A DNA stretch of 64,000 nucleotides from Tupaia tana (GCA_026018925.1 JAKSZU010000005.1:19020779-19084778); one strand, 5' to 3'. Positions 1-11,345 are shown, counted from the stretch's first letter. The notes: generated from the letters alone by a model not told the origin. Program-made: numbers and translations.

Positions 1-233
1 CACCATTCAAAATCTAGAAGACATATATATGACAGATTGTGGCTAATCCCTAACAGCAGAAGCTGATTCAAAGTTGCCCTCTCCTGTTTCACCGCATTAC
101 ATATTAAAGTTTCAGGCTCTCCAAAATCCAATATGGCCAAATGAACCGAGGAACAGGACAAGACTCAAGTCAACTTTCAGCAATTCAGTGCACTTTGCAG
201 AGAGGATCTAAATTCAGCATAAAGTTTTGTTGT
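1..233 (-). other. XPO4: XPO4 3' UTR, proximal part
   Basis: This sequence follows the TAA stop at 234-236 and continues past the window edge. It shows no long open frame and no recognised repeat. An AATAAA hexamer overlaps the stop codon (233-238, minus strand) but is too early to be a likely poly(A) signal. The true cleavage site is probably outside the window. Confidence 0.8.
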
Positions 234-431
234 TTATTTTACACAAAGGAGACCACCAACATTTGCCATAAATTCTTCTAAACTCTTTAGGAAGGCCATC
301 TTCTGCTTCCGATCCAGCGCAGGAGGAGTGCTGCTTGCAGTGAGCTTGTTGAAGGCATCTGCTAATCTCTGGTAAATAACTGGGTCTTGTTGACTTGACA
401 GTAACGTTTCGACCAGTTCTGAATACTCAGC
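234..431 (-). CDS. XPO4: XPO4 terminal coding exon (residues ~1087-1151 and stop)
   Basis: This encodes the last 65 residues, starting AEYSELVETL and ending NVGGLLCVK before TAA. The acceptor is a pyrimidine-rich ...CTCTTCAACAG directly before GCTGAG, and the exon starts in phase 0. It forms the final helices of the HEAT-repeat solenoid. The open frame extends upstream of the acceptor only by chance, since the homology starts exactly at 431. A SINE begins 116 bp upstream of the acceptor. Confidence 0.97.
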   Translation of the reverse strand, partial: AEYSELVETLLSSQQDPVIYQRLADAFNKLTASSTPPALDRKQKMAFLKSLEEFMANVGGLLCVK

Positions 432-546
432 CTGTTGAAGAGATAAGGTGTACATAGAATATATCTTCCTCAGGGTATCACACAAATAGATTGTAATTAG
501 TTCCCGGATGTGGTGGTCTGAAAGGCAGAGGCTGACAACTTTTTGG

Positions 547-799
547 TTTTTTTTTTGAGAGATTTTTGCTACAGGATGCATGTGCTCACTGGAGAGACAG
601 AAAGCGAGAAATCACCCCCCCCCCCCCCCCCCAGGGAGGATGGCCACGCCGCAATCCCTTCTCCATTCTTCCCTCAAGACCTTGGGCATGCAGGCACATG
701 TGCCCAGTGTGAGGTTTAAGCCACCAGGTCTAGGGCTCGAACCACAGTTGACTACATGAGAGTCCAGCGACGTAACCGTTACACCATCTACTGGTCCCC
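547..799 (-). repeat. tRNA-headed SINE, long form
   Basis: Reverse-strand SINE with a T-run, the GCTATAGG-like and GAAAGCGAGAAATCACC blocks, a B-box-like GGTTCGAGCC and the head CTGGTCCC end. TSD CTGACAACT occurs at 532-540 and 799-807. It holds an expanded C run at about 606-632. It sits in the last XPO4 intron. Confidence 0.9.
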
Positions 800-807
800 T
801 GACAACT

Positions 808-1018
808 CTTTTTAATCATTAACATTTACTAAATGTTTGCTCTGGGTACTATTCGAACTTTTATATGAATTAATTAATTTAATACTTATGACAGTGCTAG
901 GAGATAGGCACTGACTATATTCCCATTTTACAGATGAAGGTTTTGATATACAGTGGATAAAGTAATATATACAAGAACACCCTGGCTTCAAGCAAGAATC
1001 CAGGCAGTTTGGCTCAGG
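808..1018 (-). repeat. MIR fragment
   Basis: Reverse complement of the MIR core. It contains the 'cccattttacagatgaag' block and the variant 'gtgctaggagataggcactg'. Diverged, ancient mammalian SINE in the last intron. Confidence 0.65.
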
Positions 1019-2058
1019 ACCCACGCGATTACCAACATTGTTGTGTTGCCTCGTCTCTGTTTCCAAACATGGTATTCATATTTATTTTACGTTTTAAACA
1101 TACGATTTTCAATAGTATCTCAGAGACGTACAGAGACACTGTCGACCCAACTCTCAGGATAGCAGATGCACTCAAGGACAGGCAGGAGCTGTCTGGAAGG
1201 AGGGGTGTTGTGGGAGGAACGTATTTCAAGTGCTTTCTCACCATGGAGGCGGAGCACTCTGAAAGCTCCACGCCAGCACTGTGTACCCAGGAGCATTGGA
1301 GAGAGGGCAGGAAAGGGGCTTATATAAATACCGGAATGTGGGGGTGGAGCTTTCTATTTTTCATACCCTCTGTCATAAAGCCTTTCACAGGGGAATAGGA
1401 GCTGGTGTGGGCTTAAGGAAAACTCAATTAGATCAGAGATAAACTCTCTTGGAAAAAGCTGATTTGCCATTAATTTTCATTAGCTTTGTGAAATATCATG
1501 ATGGGCCAAAGTGGTGAAACTGAACATTAATTAGGTTTGGAAAAAAAGAGTGAGACGCAGTATCCTAACCACCTAACCACCTCCTACTCACAAGCACAGA
1601 GCCCGGGTAGCTACTCTAATTATCCTATCCAAGGGAGTGCTCACCAAAGACTTGCATAATCTCACATAATTTCCTTACTCACAAAAAATGGATATGGCTC
1701 TGAGACTGGGCCAGCAGGGTTCACATTAGTCAACTCCAAGTCCCTGCTTTCTCTTCTACAGCGTGTAAATATTTTAAGAACAGAAACTAGAAAGGACGGA
1801 GAAAAAGGCAATCAGAGTGTAATGGCTCATACATATGTGGGGACAAGAAAACTACCTTCCTAGCAAGCAGCAAGAAAGTCAAATGACAGAGAAAGACCAC
1901 AGAGCAGAGAGTGGGCGCCGTCTGTTAAAAATGCCTTCTAGAGCACAGAACAAGAAATGCAGGCCCAGAGCACCTTCACTGGGGCACAGATGTAACAAAA
2001 GTCTACAGCAATGGGCTCTTTCATAACATAAGATTTCCTCTAAACCCTGTATGTTTGT
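1019..2058. other. intron, nothing recognised
   Basis: This stretch of the last intron has no exon, SINE or LINE I can support. Part of 1560-1770 may be very old repeat, but I could not assign it. Confidence 0.5.
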
Positions 2059-2059
2059 T

Positions 2060-2306
2060 TGCTTTTATTAATAGTCAGAGGGCAGGCCTGTTTGCCACAG
2101 AGAGATAAAGAGAGAGAGGAAAGGAGCACCCTTCGATTGGCTGTGGTCATGCCGCCATCTCCTCTCTTCCATTTCTCTATCCTGTGGGGACCTTGGGCAT
2201 ACAAACACACATGCCTAATATGTTCCCTCAGGTCACCAGGGCCAGGATTTGAACCATAGTTGACCATGTGGGCTTTGGCTCCCATAACCACTAGGCTAAG
2301 GGGCCA
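2060..2306 (-). repeat. tRNA-headed SINE, long form, diverged
   Basis: Reverse-strand copy: A/T-rich tail, GA-rich body, 'gccgccatctcctctcttccatt' type block cut by substitutions, and a head ending '...ctaaggggcc'. Older subfamily with many substitutions. Confidence 0.75.
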
Positions 2307-2639
2307 AACTAAATCCAATCTTTTTTCTAAAATGTCACCTATTTTTACCAGTCATGTGGCCAGGCTGGGATGTGTACATGTATACAGGAGAGGGAAATGG
2401 GAAACTAAGGCAGCAGATGATCTGATATGGCCCTTCTCCCACCTGATGGGCACTTCCTCTATCAGAACAGGGAAGGGAGACAGGTGAGCTAGCACGCTGC
2501 TTCTGTTACACTGACACACATTAGTGATGCTTCAGAGCCTTTCAAGGATCAACCAAAACAAAATGAGACATTATACTGAATCCCATGAAGTAATATAAAA
2601 TGATATTCTGCTCTACACATTTTCTGAAGGCAGACTCTT

Positions 2640-2760
2640 CCTGGTCTCCAGTCTCATTTTATCTTGTTTACCTTACAAGTCTGGGAGTTCCTCAAGGACA
2701 GAAACCATGTACTTACTCATTATTCAGTGGTGCTTGTATTCCTAGCATACTTGCTTAAGG
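2640..2760 (+). repeat. L2 3'-end fragment (probable)
   Basis: The text resembles the common L2 3' end: 'ctgggagttcctcaaggaca' followed by 'gtacttactcattattcag' and 'cctagcatacttgct'. Old and diverged. Confidence 0.5.
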
Positions 2761-3024
2761 ATGAGCTCTGGTATGGTAACCATGACAAAGAATGGATGAT
2801 ACCAGTGGAGAAGGGAAAACGAATGCTTTAAACTGACAAGCAGCTTGTCAAATAATTATGAAATAAACAATGGCCAGTATGGAAGCTGAGACATACAGCT
2901 TTGCTGAAATGGGACTGAAGCACTGAGTAACTGACCCTGGAAGAACTGGGTACTATTGATCCACCATCCACAATCCCGCTGCAGAACAGAACAGAAGACC
3001 CCTCAGGGGAGGCATGTTCAGTAC

Positions 3025-3117
3025 CTGGTGCAAACACACCAATGTGTAGAAAGCTTCGCCGGCTGCAGTGGTCATCTCTGTGTTGTGCTTTTGCAAAACC
3101 AGCATGTCAAACACCAG
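3025..3117 (-). CDS. XPO4: XPO4 coding exon (residues ~1056-1086)
   Basis: A 31-codon exon, phase 0 at both ends, starting LVFDMLVLQK and ending TLVCLHQ. Acceptor TTTCAG at 3118-3123, donor GTACTG. The 381-bp intron to the previous exon holds no repeat. Confidence 0.96.
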
Positions 3118-3498
3118 CTGAAATTACATAATAGGATTTCTAAATAAAAATACAGGAAGATCACATAATGCTCTAACCCTTCCCAAGTCCAGAACAAAGG
3201 ACGGCAGTTCTTCTTTTAAATTAATAAGAAAACTGAACAGTTCTTTAAAAATCTAAGGATAATTTTAGATGTTACTACTTGTGGTACCTAAATAATCAAA
3301 TTATGGAATTCCTCATTTACCACATCAATTTTCAAGAACACAAAATAAAAGTGGAAGAGGATAATATGTTGATCGCCAGAAAAAGAGTGAAAATTAATTA
3401 TTTATTTTCCCATGAAAGAATGTAAGCATTTCCTCACTTGAAAGGAGAATTACACATACTTATCCAAGCAGACAATTTTTAGACCTCCCACCTCTTAC

Positions 3499-3616
3499 CT
3501 TAAGAAAGTGCCGTGTTGCTAGAAAGAGCGGTGAATCTGTCTCCCGCGCCTTCGCACACTGCTCAGCTAGCGGTGTCAAGGCCTCCAGGCAAAGCTGGCA
3601 AACCTCCGAACTCATT
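3499..3616 (-). CDS. XPO4: XPO4 coding exon (residues ~1017-1055)
   Basis: 118 bp. It starts with the last base of a serine codon split from the upstream exon (TC|A), then MSSEVCQLCL, and ends RHFLK in phase 0. Acceptor GATCAG, donor GTAAGA. Confidence 0.96.
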
Positions 3617-4146
3617 CTGATCACGAAGGTCAAAGAACAAACTGGATTGGATATACTCAGCTTATTAAAATAAGCAATGGATCAAATGGATGAGCACTTT
3701 TAGAAATGGACACAGATACACGAGTGGATTACTGTGTAGTACATCTTTACTGATTTATGTAAAGAAACAATTTCCAGTATTTTTCAAATGACCTGTAGGA
3801 GTTTGGGTTTAAGACAGGTGACTTCTAGCTTCTATGCTTATGATGTACACAACTAAAGAAAGCATTAAGACCAGAGACCTCAACAACAGCATGTTACTAA
3901 TTGGGGTCCTAATGAAACAGTGACTATGTGAGACCCAGGGTCAAATGTTTCAAGGATCTGAGAAAGGAGGACAGTACAAGGCAAATTAACAAAACAAATA
4001 CCGAATTATGACAGATATAGTGCTAACAGCTTTTTGAAGAAATAAAACTCACCATAAAAGAAAAGAAAAATATAAGTTAATAAAACTTTTAAGTAAGATC
4101 TTTTCTCCCAGGTGGCAAGTAACAATGACGTTCGTTTAAAGGATAC

Positions 4147-4277
4147 GATGTCATTCCTAGTTCTAGGGAGTACATCAGACTTTTAAACAGATCCTCAGGA
4201 AGCTGTGGTATTTTTTCCGGAAAAATCTCGCAGATAAATGTGATTAATTTGTAGTACTGATTACAGAGAGTTGGAAA
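4147..4277 (-). CDS. XPO4: XPO4 coding exon (residues ~973-1015)
   Basis: 131 bp. It starts FPTLCNQYYK in phase 0 and ends LELGMT plus TC of a split serine. The acceptor is CTTTTTCAG. The donor is GTATCC, weak at the later intron positions. The frame reads on past the donor only by chance. Confidence 0.96.
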
Positions 4278-4399
4278 CTGAAAAAGAAATATCAAATATT
4301 TAAGTTCCCAATAGTATCTCATTTTCATTTACATTAATGCAATAAAATTAAGTAACTGATAAACTTCTAAGCAGAATGATTTCTTTAAAACATGTACAA

Positions 4400-4660
4400 G
4401 ATGGGTCAACAGGTGACATAGCAGTTAAGTCGATAGACTCCGCATGGTGGACCATGGTTTGAGTCCGAGACCCAGTAGCTTGAAACTCATGCTGCGGGCA
4501 TGTGCACGCGTGCCCAGAATCCCAGAAGCAGAATAGACAAGAAGGGATTGCAGTGTGGCCATCCTCCCAGAAGGGTGATTTCCCGCTTTTTATCTCTTTG
4601 TCTCTCTGTCTCTCTGGCAAGTTCACATGCCCTAAAGCAAAAACTTCTCAAAAAAGTATA
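4400..4660 (+). repeat. tRNA-headed SINE, long form, older copy
   Basis: Plus-strand copy: head 'tgggtcaacaggtgacatag', B-box-like GGTTTGAGTCC, CT-rich body and 'ccctaaagcaaaaacttctc' end with a short A tail. Confidence 0.85.
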
Positions 4661-4704
4661 AGATATAGAAAACATGAAGACTTTAAATGTGAAAAAATTA
4701 CAAT

Positions 4705-4860
4705 ATGGGGTCAGCAGGTGGCATGGCCAACTGTATTTCGATTCCCAGACCTGTCAGCCTGCTTTCTCACTTTCTCTTTCACTCTCTCTCTCTTGCTGTT
4801 TTCTCTCTCTAGTGAGCGTATGTGCACTATTAAAAATAATAATAAATAAAATAAGTAATT
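4705..4860 (+). repeat. tRNA-headed SINE, short form
   Basis: The head 'gggtcagcaggtggcatgg' is joined, after an internal deletion, to a CT-rich body (4752-4812) and an A/T-rich tail of AATAA units. Confidence 0.75.
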
Positions 4861-5099
4861 CTTTAAAAAAGTTACAATAAAAGGAATATTTTAGTAACGA
4901 CTATGAAAGGAAGTAATACCTGGAGAAACAATTATCTTCTGGATAATTTATAAATACTACAGTCAATTCTAGATACTGTATGTTACTCTGAAAAAGTGAA
5001 CAAGGCAGCAAATTTAAAATTATTAAATGGCTTGAGAATAAAACCCTCTTGTAAATGTTTAATTTCCATTCAAGTATGCTGGAAAAATTTTTGGTATAT

Positions 5100-5127
5100 A
5101 TGTATATGTATGTGTGCGTGTGTGTGC

Positions 5128-5211
<84 letters not shown>

Positions 5212-5212
5212 T
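5100..5212 (+). repeat. compound microsatellite (TG)n-(TA)n-(GA)n
   Basis: Three dinucleotide blocks abut: TG/CG-rich from about 5111 to 5149, TA from about 5149 to 5175, and GA from about 5176 to 5206. Intronic. Confidence 0.97.
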
Positions 5213-5423
5213 TTACATCATGATGGGGAATTTATGTAAATGTAAAATTAATCTGAAAAATGAAAAGAAAAAAACTATGTACATGTGCAAAAATAATTTT
5301 CTAGTTGGGCAATCCTAGACAAGGTAAAAATAAATAATCTAGTTTAGTCACACTAAGGAAATATACATGTTAACTGTTCACTGATTTATTTGCTCAAACA
5401 AACAAATCTGAAAAAAAAAATTA

Positions 5424-5682
5424 GGGCTAGCCCAAGGCATGGTGGTTAAAGCAGCTGGATCCCACATAGCCAACTGCATGGTTCAAGTCCCAGACCAGGT
5501 AACTTGAAAAACATGCTAGGCACGTGTGCATACATCCCCAAAATCCTGAAAGAACAAACGGAGAAGGGATTGTTGTGTGATGGTGCCCCATGAAGGGTTT
5601 TCTCTCACGTTCTCTCTGCCCCCCCCCCCCCCGTGAGTGCACACATCCATAAGCAAATTTTAAACAAATAAATAAATAGAGC
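5424..5682 (+). repeat. tRNA-headed SINE, long form, older copy
   Basis: Plus-strand copy: head 'gggctagcccaaggcatggt', B-box-like GGTTCAAGTCC, 'gcttgaaaaac' type linker, C run at about 5620-5632 and an AAATAAATA tail. Confidence 0.85.
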
Positions 5683-6142
5683 AAATCAATACAGAGAGCT
5701 GACTAAACTCTTCATCTTACTAACTGTTGCATGAATTCTAGGCTCATGGGACTTACTGGCGTTTCCAATAGTGAGAGACATTTCTCTAGGAGGAAAGCAT
5801 ATGATTAGATCCTACTATGGTAGAAATATAACAATAGTCTTATTCTTTCACTCACCTTCCAAATGCTTCTCAATCTCTATTCTCTTCCTTCCTGCTATCT
5901 CTCTCTGCCTCCTACTCTGCATTTCACATGGCGCAGACACACACACACAAATCTCTTCCTTTCTATGTCCTTGTCCTCACTCATCTTCCATGACAACTTA
6001 TGACAAGGGACCTTCCCTCCCCTATGGTCCTTATGGGAATCTAAAGAAAAATGCAGCCTTACCACCATCACCCTCTCAATACTGACTGATGCAACCAAAG
6101 TACGATGTAGTCAAAATGTAAAAAAAAAAAAAAAAAAAAATT

Positions 6143-6338
6143 AAGGTTTTTGCCATAGGGTACTCATGTTCCCCAGAGAGAGAACAGGCAGTAAGAGGGA
6201 AAGTAAGAAATCACCCGGGGGGGATGGCCATGCCACAATCCCTTCTCCATTTTTCTCCTGAGATTTTGCATATGTGCCTGGCATGATTTTTAAGCCACTG
6301 CATTAGCTTTGGTTTTTACCAGCCCATGTCTACATGAA
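6143..6338 (-). repeat. tRNA-headed SINE, long form, diverged and head-truncated
   Basis: Reverse-strand copy with 'ggtttttgccatagggtact', GAAATCACCC and 'caatcccttctccat' blocks. The head is poorly preserved. It lies beside an A run (6120-6140). Confidence 0.7.
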
Positions 6339-6721
6339 ATGGCTTAGAAAACTGCCTTTCTTTGCTTGATCCCTCAACCTGTGAATAATGTTCAAAAGTA
6401 TTAGAGGAAAACCTAAACGTTTAACTATATTCCCTTAATGACTAATGATTAAAGAATAAAAACTGCTAACAGAACTCAGTTTTTTAAAAGGCAGATTTTT
6501 TCTATAGCACTCCCTGACAAAATGAGCCATGTATATCCACGCAGGGAGGGCTCTGGGACAGGAACGGAAGACGAAGTGAACTCCTGGTGACTGAGAAGCA
6601 TGCATAAGTAACCCTAACAGGAATGCAAAAATGTGACTTCAATGTATATTTAATTCCTCAGTTACATCACAGACTGAGACATATTCTTGTCTAAAATATC
6701 TTTGATGTTGAGCATATAGTT

Positions 6722-6919
6722 TTTTAAAAAATAATTTTATTATTATTTATTTAATTTTATTCATTCATTGATTTTCATTTGACCAGAGAGAGACACAGAG
6801 AGAGAGAGAAAGAGAGAGAAGGAAAGGGAGAAAGGAAGCCACCAGGTCTAGGACTCGAACCGTGTTCGGCCACGTGGGAGTGTCCAGCACCTTAACCACT
6901 ATACCACCTGCTGGTCCCA
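6722..6919 (-). repeat. tRNA-headed SINE, short form
   Basis: Reverse-strand short form: TTTATT-rich tail, 'tttgaccagagagagacac', GA-rich body, 'gccaccaggtctaggactcg', and head ending 'ccacctgctggtccc'. It lies 42 bp downstream (in transcription) of the exon at 6962, beside its donor. Confidence 0.88.
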
Positions 6920-6961
6920 GAGCATACAGTTTTAATGTTCACAATCACTTTCTTCAGTTAC

Positions 6962-7080
6962 CTTCAAAAGATCTTGCGACATCAAGGGCAGAATCAGGTT
7001 TACTCCATATAAAACGACATCGGCTGCTGATACGGACCTATTTGCTGCTTGACCTGGCTCATGTCCTCTAAACACCTCAT
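6962..7080 (-). CDS. XPO4: XPO4 coding exon (residues ~934-972)
   Basis: 119 bp. It completes an aspartate split G|AT, continues EVFRGHEPGQ and ends MSQDLLK in phase 0. Acceptor CTTCATAG, donor GTAACT. No ORF longer than 60 codons marks it. It was found by reading the reverse strand between its neighbours, and it restores the expected protein order. Confidence 0.95.
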
Positions 7081-7399
7081 CTATGAAGATAAAAATAACG
7101 CAGTCTTATAGTTGTTGCATCAATAAATCTCCAATGTTTGTATATTACCCTTCTGAAAATAAATTCAAGCCTTAAAGCTTAAGTAAACCTCTTAAGAAAT
7201 GTGATAACTCTAGTTATGTGTCACCTTTTTGTATTTTATTCTGTGGAGGATCTGAGTACTCAATGCAGTAGTATTGGGGATGTGGAGACAGGGGACAGTC
7301 TACAAATAAAAGTAAGGCATTGCTTAACATCTGTGTGTGTGTGCATGTATTTAATGAGAAAAACAGAGGGAAAGGGAGAATGACCGTCTCTCTCCACGT

Positions 7400-7457
7400 C
7401 ACAATCCTCCTGCCCCGACCTCCCATTTAGCTAGGATTACAGACATGCCTGGCCCCA
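7400..7457 (-). repeat. 7SL/Alu-like fragment (tentative)
   Basis: The plus strand reads like antisense Alu/7SL: 'cctgccccgacctccc' then 'tagctaggattacagacatg' then 'cctggcccc'. About 50 bp is recognisable. It could be an ancient 7SL-derived SINE monomer or a 7SL RNA retro-fragment. Confidence 0.45.
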
Positions 7458-8304
7458 GCAGAATGAAAGGACTAAGTAAATGAACTGGAAAATCTATATA
7501 CAACATTTAACAAAACCTTGAATCCAGTGAAAGAACAGCTCATTTCCATTATCTATAGAAATGATCACTGCCTCACGATTTTTAAGAGCAAAATGTTAAA
7601 TGTTCCAGATGTCCAGTATTAAAAAAAGATTAAATTCCAAAATGTAGAATACCACAAAATTTAATGTCATGAAAAATTGTAATAAGAAAAAGTTAACACT
7701 TATCAAAAAAGGCAGGATATTCATTGTATTTTAAGCATGATCACTAGAAAAGAAATTGTACGAATATAACCAAAAGAAGAATCTGTCATAATGAATGTAT
7801 AGTTGAATCTAACTGGTTTCAATAAGAATAGGTGATTTTTGTCTCTGTACTTTACATTTATTTTAGTAAGAGCATACTTCTTTTATAACAAGAAAAAACA
7901 AAGAGAGACTAAAACATGGAGTAAGAGGATACGCCAACTTAAAAAACCACTTTTTCCATCTTTATTCTGCCCTTCCCCTGAAAGTCTCGATTCTGGCTGG
8001 AAGAATCCCATTTTCCAAGGAAGAGCCAACAAATGCTCTCTGAATGTCAGACTGAGGAACCTGAGGCCATCCGGGGAAGCCTGCCTGGGGGCAGTGGGAG
8101 GCTGGTCCTGGAGTTTGCTCTCCAGCTCCAGAACCCGCAGGGGCTGCAAGGGCTGAGTCACTATGGGCTTTGTAGGACACAGATCTCTATCAAGACTCCG
8201 GCTTCGGAGGACCACGTGACAGAACAATGCCAGGTGCCCATTTCTAATTATGCTTTCATTATCTCATGTAATAGGTTTGTTTTAATTTATAATATTTTAA
8301 GAAT

Positions 8305-8549
8305 CTTTAAAAAATGATTCTTTGCTATAGGATACATGTGCTTGCCAGAGAGAAAGAGAGAGAATGAGAAATCACCCCCCCAGGAGGATGGTCACGCCAC
8401 ATCCCCTTCTACTCCATTATCCTCTTGGGATTTGGGGCATGCACACACACACACCTGGTGTGAGTTTTAAGCCACCAGGTCTGGGACTCGAACTGTGGTT
8501 GACTACATAGAAATCCAGTGATGTAGCCATTATGCCATCTACTGGTCCC
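8305..8549 (-). repeat. tRNA-headed SINE, long form
   Basis: Reverse-strand copy from 'attctttgctataggatac' through 'gagaaatcacccccc', to head end 'ccatctactggtccct'. Moderately diverged. Confidence 0.88.
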
Positions 8550-8635
8550 TAAAATATCTCAGCTATTATCCTTATTTTTAAAATAATAAGATATTATCTT
8601 TCTTTTTATACTACTTATTTTATAAGCAAATGTTG

Positions 8636-8916
8636 TCTTTTTTTTCTCTTTCTTTCTTTTTTTTTTTTTTGGAGAGGTTTTTGCTATAGGGCACGTGCGC
8701 TCGCCAGACAGACAGAGAGAAACAGAGACAGAAAGCGAGAAATCACCCCCCAGGGGGGATGGCCATGCCGCAATCCCTTCTCCTCCATTCTCCTCTTGGG
8801 ATCTTGGGCACGCACGCACACATGCCTGGCATGAGATTAAGCCACCGGGTCCGGGACTCGAACTGTGGTCGACTACGTGGGAGTCCGACATAGCCATTAC
8901 GCTAACTGCTGGTCCT
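8636..8916 (-). repeat. tRNA-headed SINE, long form, young
   Basis: Reverse-strand copy, near full length, with 'tttggagaggtttttgctat', CpG-containing body and 'gctaactgctggtcc' end. TSD GCAAATGTTG occurs at 8626-8635 and 8917-8926. Confidence 0.93.
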
Positions 8917-9447
8917 GCAAATGTTGTTTTTTTAACATTGTTTTTAATGTTTTCATTTTTGTTTGTTCTGAATTTCAACTCTGCACCCTTATTTATGGTC
9001 CTAACTTTGTTCTTTCTATCCTGAGTGTTTCAGTATCAATACCTTTTCTTATACTCATACCATGATTTTAATCTTTTTCTGCTTTTAGTTTGAAAATCTC
9101 CCCTTCAATTGCTAAGTTTATTGTTTACTCTACAATTTGTTCTCAGAATGGCAGACAGGAGCACCTGCAGCTACACCATAAACCTGGGAGACCGAGAGGG
9201 CCTTTTCCTTCCAAATCCCTGTAATAGCTTTCCCATCTCTTTCAAGTAAGTTCTCCAGAATATATTAACCATATTAACCCTGGAAGATCAAAAACCTTTA
9301 CAAAATACTAACACCTGTCCCTTTAGTGGTGGCATTAAGTCCTCTCAGATCTAGGACAAGGTAGGAAGCGGAGAAGACTGGACTAACTTGCCAGAGCTCC
9401 CCATCCTATCTCTACATGTTTACTACCATCATAACACTTCCCTTCTT

Positions 9448-9701
9448 TTTTGGGGGAGAGATTTTTGCTATAGGGCGCATGCACTCGCCAGAAAGACAGA
9501 GAGAGAGAGACAGAAAGCGAGAAATCACCCCCTAGGGGGGATGGCCACACCACAATCCCTTCTCCTCCATTCTCCTCTCAGGATCTTGGACACGCATGCA
9601 CACATGCCTGGTGTGAGTTTAAACCACTGGGTCCGGGACTCGAACCGCAGTTGACTACATGGGAATCCAGCGACATAGCATTTATGCTAACTGCTGGTCC
9701 C
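9448..9701 (-). repeat. tRNA-headed SINE, long form, young
   Basis: Reverse-strand copy with 'gctatagggcgcatgcactc' and head end 'gctaactgctggtccc'. Imperfect 15-bp TSD AACACTTCCCTTCTT at 9433-9447 and 9702-9716 (one mismatch). Confidence 0.93.
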
Positions 9702-10087
9702 AACCCTTCCCTTCTTAATAGCATTAGAGAATATTCTGGAAATGCAGATTGCCCCTCTCCTTTCTTAGTATAAGATGGCCAGTGCTGGGATCTATTGTGG
9801 TATTCAAGTAAGTATGAAACATCACTGAGTTATTTATATAGGAAAATTATTCTGAAAATAAGACACAGTATTACCTTCTAGATCTTGTATAACAGAAACA
9901 TATAGGGAACTGTATAGGCCTAAGTGCTTCAGGTATAGAACAAAGAACCAAGAAAATGAAAATATTTCTATAAATGGGAAACTTAAGTGAGCTTATTTAT
10001 TATATGCAGGGATAGCAGTGCCAGTGAACCAACTCCAAGTACCTATGTTTCAGCTCTGGGTCTTAACGTCAAGTCACAGTTCCTCTC

Positions 10088-10262
10088 AGTATGGGGTTCT
10101 CAACTTGGGGTCCTTATACCCCTGGAAAGTTTTTAGAAGAGTTTCTAAAAATCCATGAACCAACTAATAAGAGTATGTGAAACTGTGTGGGGTGGTGTAA
10201 TGTATACTTTTTAAGGAAAAGGCACATATTAGATAAGGTTAAAACTCCTGGATTAAGAAATA
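10088..10262 (+). repeat. hAT-type DNA transposon fragment (possible)
   Basis: The sequence 'ggttctcaacttggggtcc' and 'aaaatccatgaacc' resembles a common mammalian hAT non-autonomous element. The right end is not defined. It lies just left of a mariner-type MITE. Confidence 0.4.
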
Positions 10263-10270
10263 CTGAACTA

Positions 10271-10350
10271 TTAGGTCATCAAAAAAGTCATGTCATATTT
10301 TTCTATGTTTTCCTAGGCAAAAATGCATCATAATTTTCCTGACGACTCAA
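10271..10350. mobile_element. mariner-type palindromic MITE, copy 1
   Basis: 80 bp flanked by TA on both sides (10269-10270, 10351-10352). The left end TTAGGTCATCA and the reverse complement of the right end, TTGAGTCGTCA, form terminal inverted repeats over about 22 bp. The centre is 'tatttttctatg'. It is closely related to the element at 50170-50239. TA duplication and length suggest a Tc1/mariner non-autonomous element. Confidence 0.75.
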
Positions 10351-10594
10351 TAAAAGAGTAAACAGATACAGGAATGATACTCGGGTGAAAGGATGGGCCT
10401 GAAGAGAGATTACAAAGAAAGTGTACAGAATTCATGGAAGAAACACACGGACAGTGCTTTTCACACCATTTCACCTTGGTATTCCTAGTTAACTGCGACA
10501 GAGGAAATTTCCGACTGCCTAGAGCAGGGAAGATGCTGGAAAAATCATGGTTCGGTGAATAAAGAAAATGAACCAATAAAGGAAACTTCTAAGA

Positions 10595-10925
10595 GTTGAA
10601 TGTGTTAAGATTTGGCTGTGATGGAATTAAAATGGTAAAAACCTAATCCAATTATGGTGTGGGAAGGTAGAGCCTACAAGAGGAGATGGGGATTAAGGTC
10701 ATCAGGACAGGCCCCCATGATTCCTGGGGGGTTATAAATATGAGGAGAAGAATGAAAACAGAAACACATGCACACACTTCTGCCCTCTGCCATGAGGAAA
10801 TGCAGGCAAAAGGCCTTCTCCCCCCGATGCAGCTTCCAGATCATGGACTTTCAAAGTGTGAGCTGAACAAACCTCTAAACAGACTCAGGTCTTTTCTGTT
10901 ATTAGCAATAGAAATGACCAGAACA
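10595..10925 (+). mobile_element. MaLR LTR (MST/THE1-like), solo
   Basis: The text follows the MST/THE1 LTR pattern: 'gattaaggtcatcaggacag', 'ccctctgccatgaggaaatg', and then 'ctgaacaaacctctaaacag' near the end. No internal region was seen. Old mammalian endogenous LTR. Confidence 0.65.
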
Positions 10926-11204
10926 GAAACAGAGAAAATATAATCTCAAGAATTGGGAGGAGTAAGTACAGTGGGGTATTAAGGCACCAGAGAATCTTGC
11001 AAGGAAGAAGTACAAAGTCAGGTCCCACAAAATCTGCAGCGCACACAAAAGATGCTATATATGGTTCTTTTTTTTTCCCTATGAGGCAAAAATCTATCTT
11101 GTTTGAAGGCAAGGCTGGCAGTGGGATAAGAGAAGTGGAGGAAAACTACACAAATAAATGAGATTTTAATGACTGATTGGCTCTTGTCTTTAACATCTTT
11201 TACC

Positions 11205-11345
11205 TACTGATTGCCAGGCACAATGCTAGGCACCAGAGATATTTTACAGCTGATCCTGAAACCATTTGGAAAGGTATTCATTATCATACCCATCTCACCA
11301 GGTAGCAAAGGCACAGACAGACTAAATGACTCCCCCACGTCGTGT
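11205..11345 (-). repeat. MIR fragment (antisense)
   Basis: Antisense MIR core: 'tgccaggcacaatgctaggc', 'ttcattatcatacccatctc', 'aaaggcacagacagactaaa'. Confidence 0.7.

Noticed and set aside
233-238. AATAAA on the minus strand as the XPO4 poly(A) signal
   Set aside because: It overlaps the stop codon. A signal there would leave almost no 3' UTR, and nothing nearby supports cleavage.
8033-8317. GC-richer open frame of 94 codons near 8.1 kb
   Set aside because: No splice sites fit XPO4, no recognisable domain is present, and a SINE begins at its end. Treated as chance.
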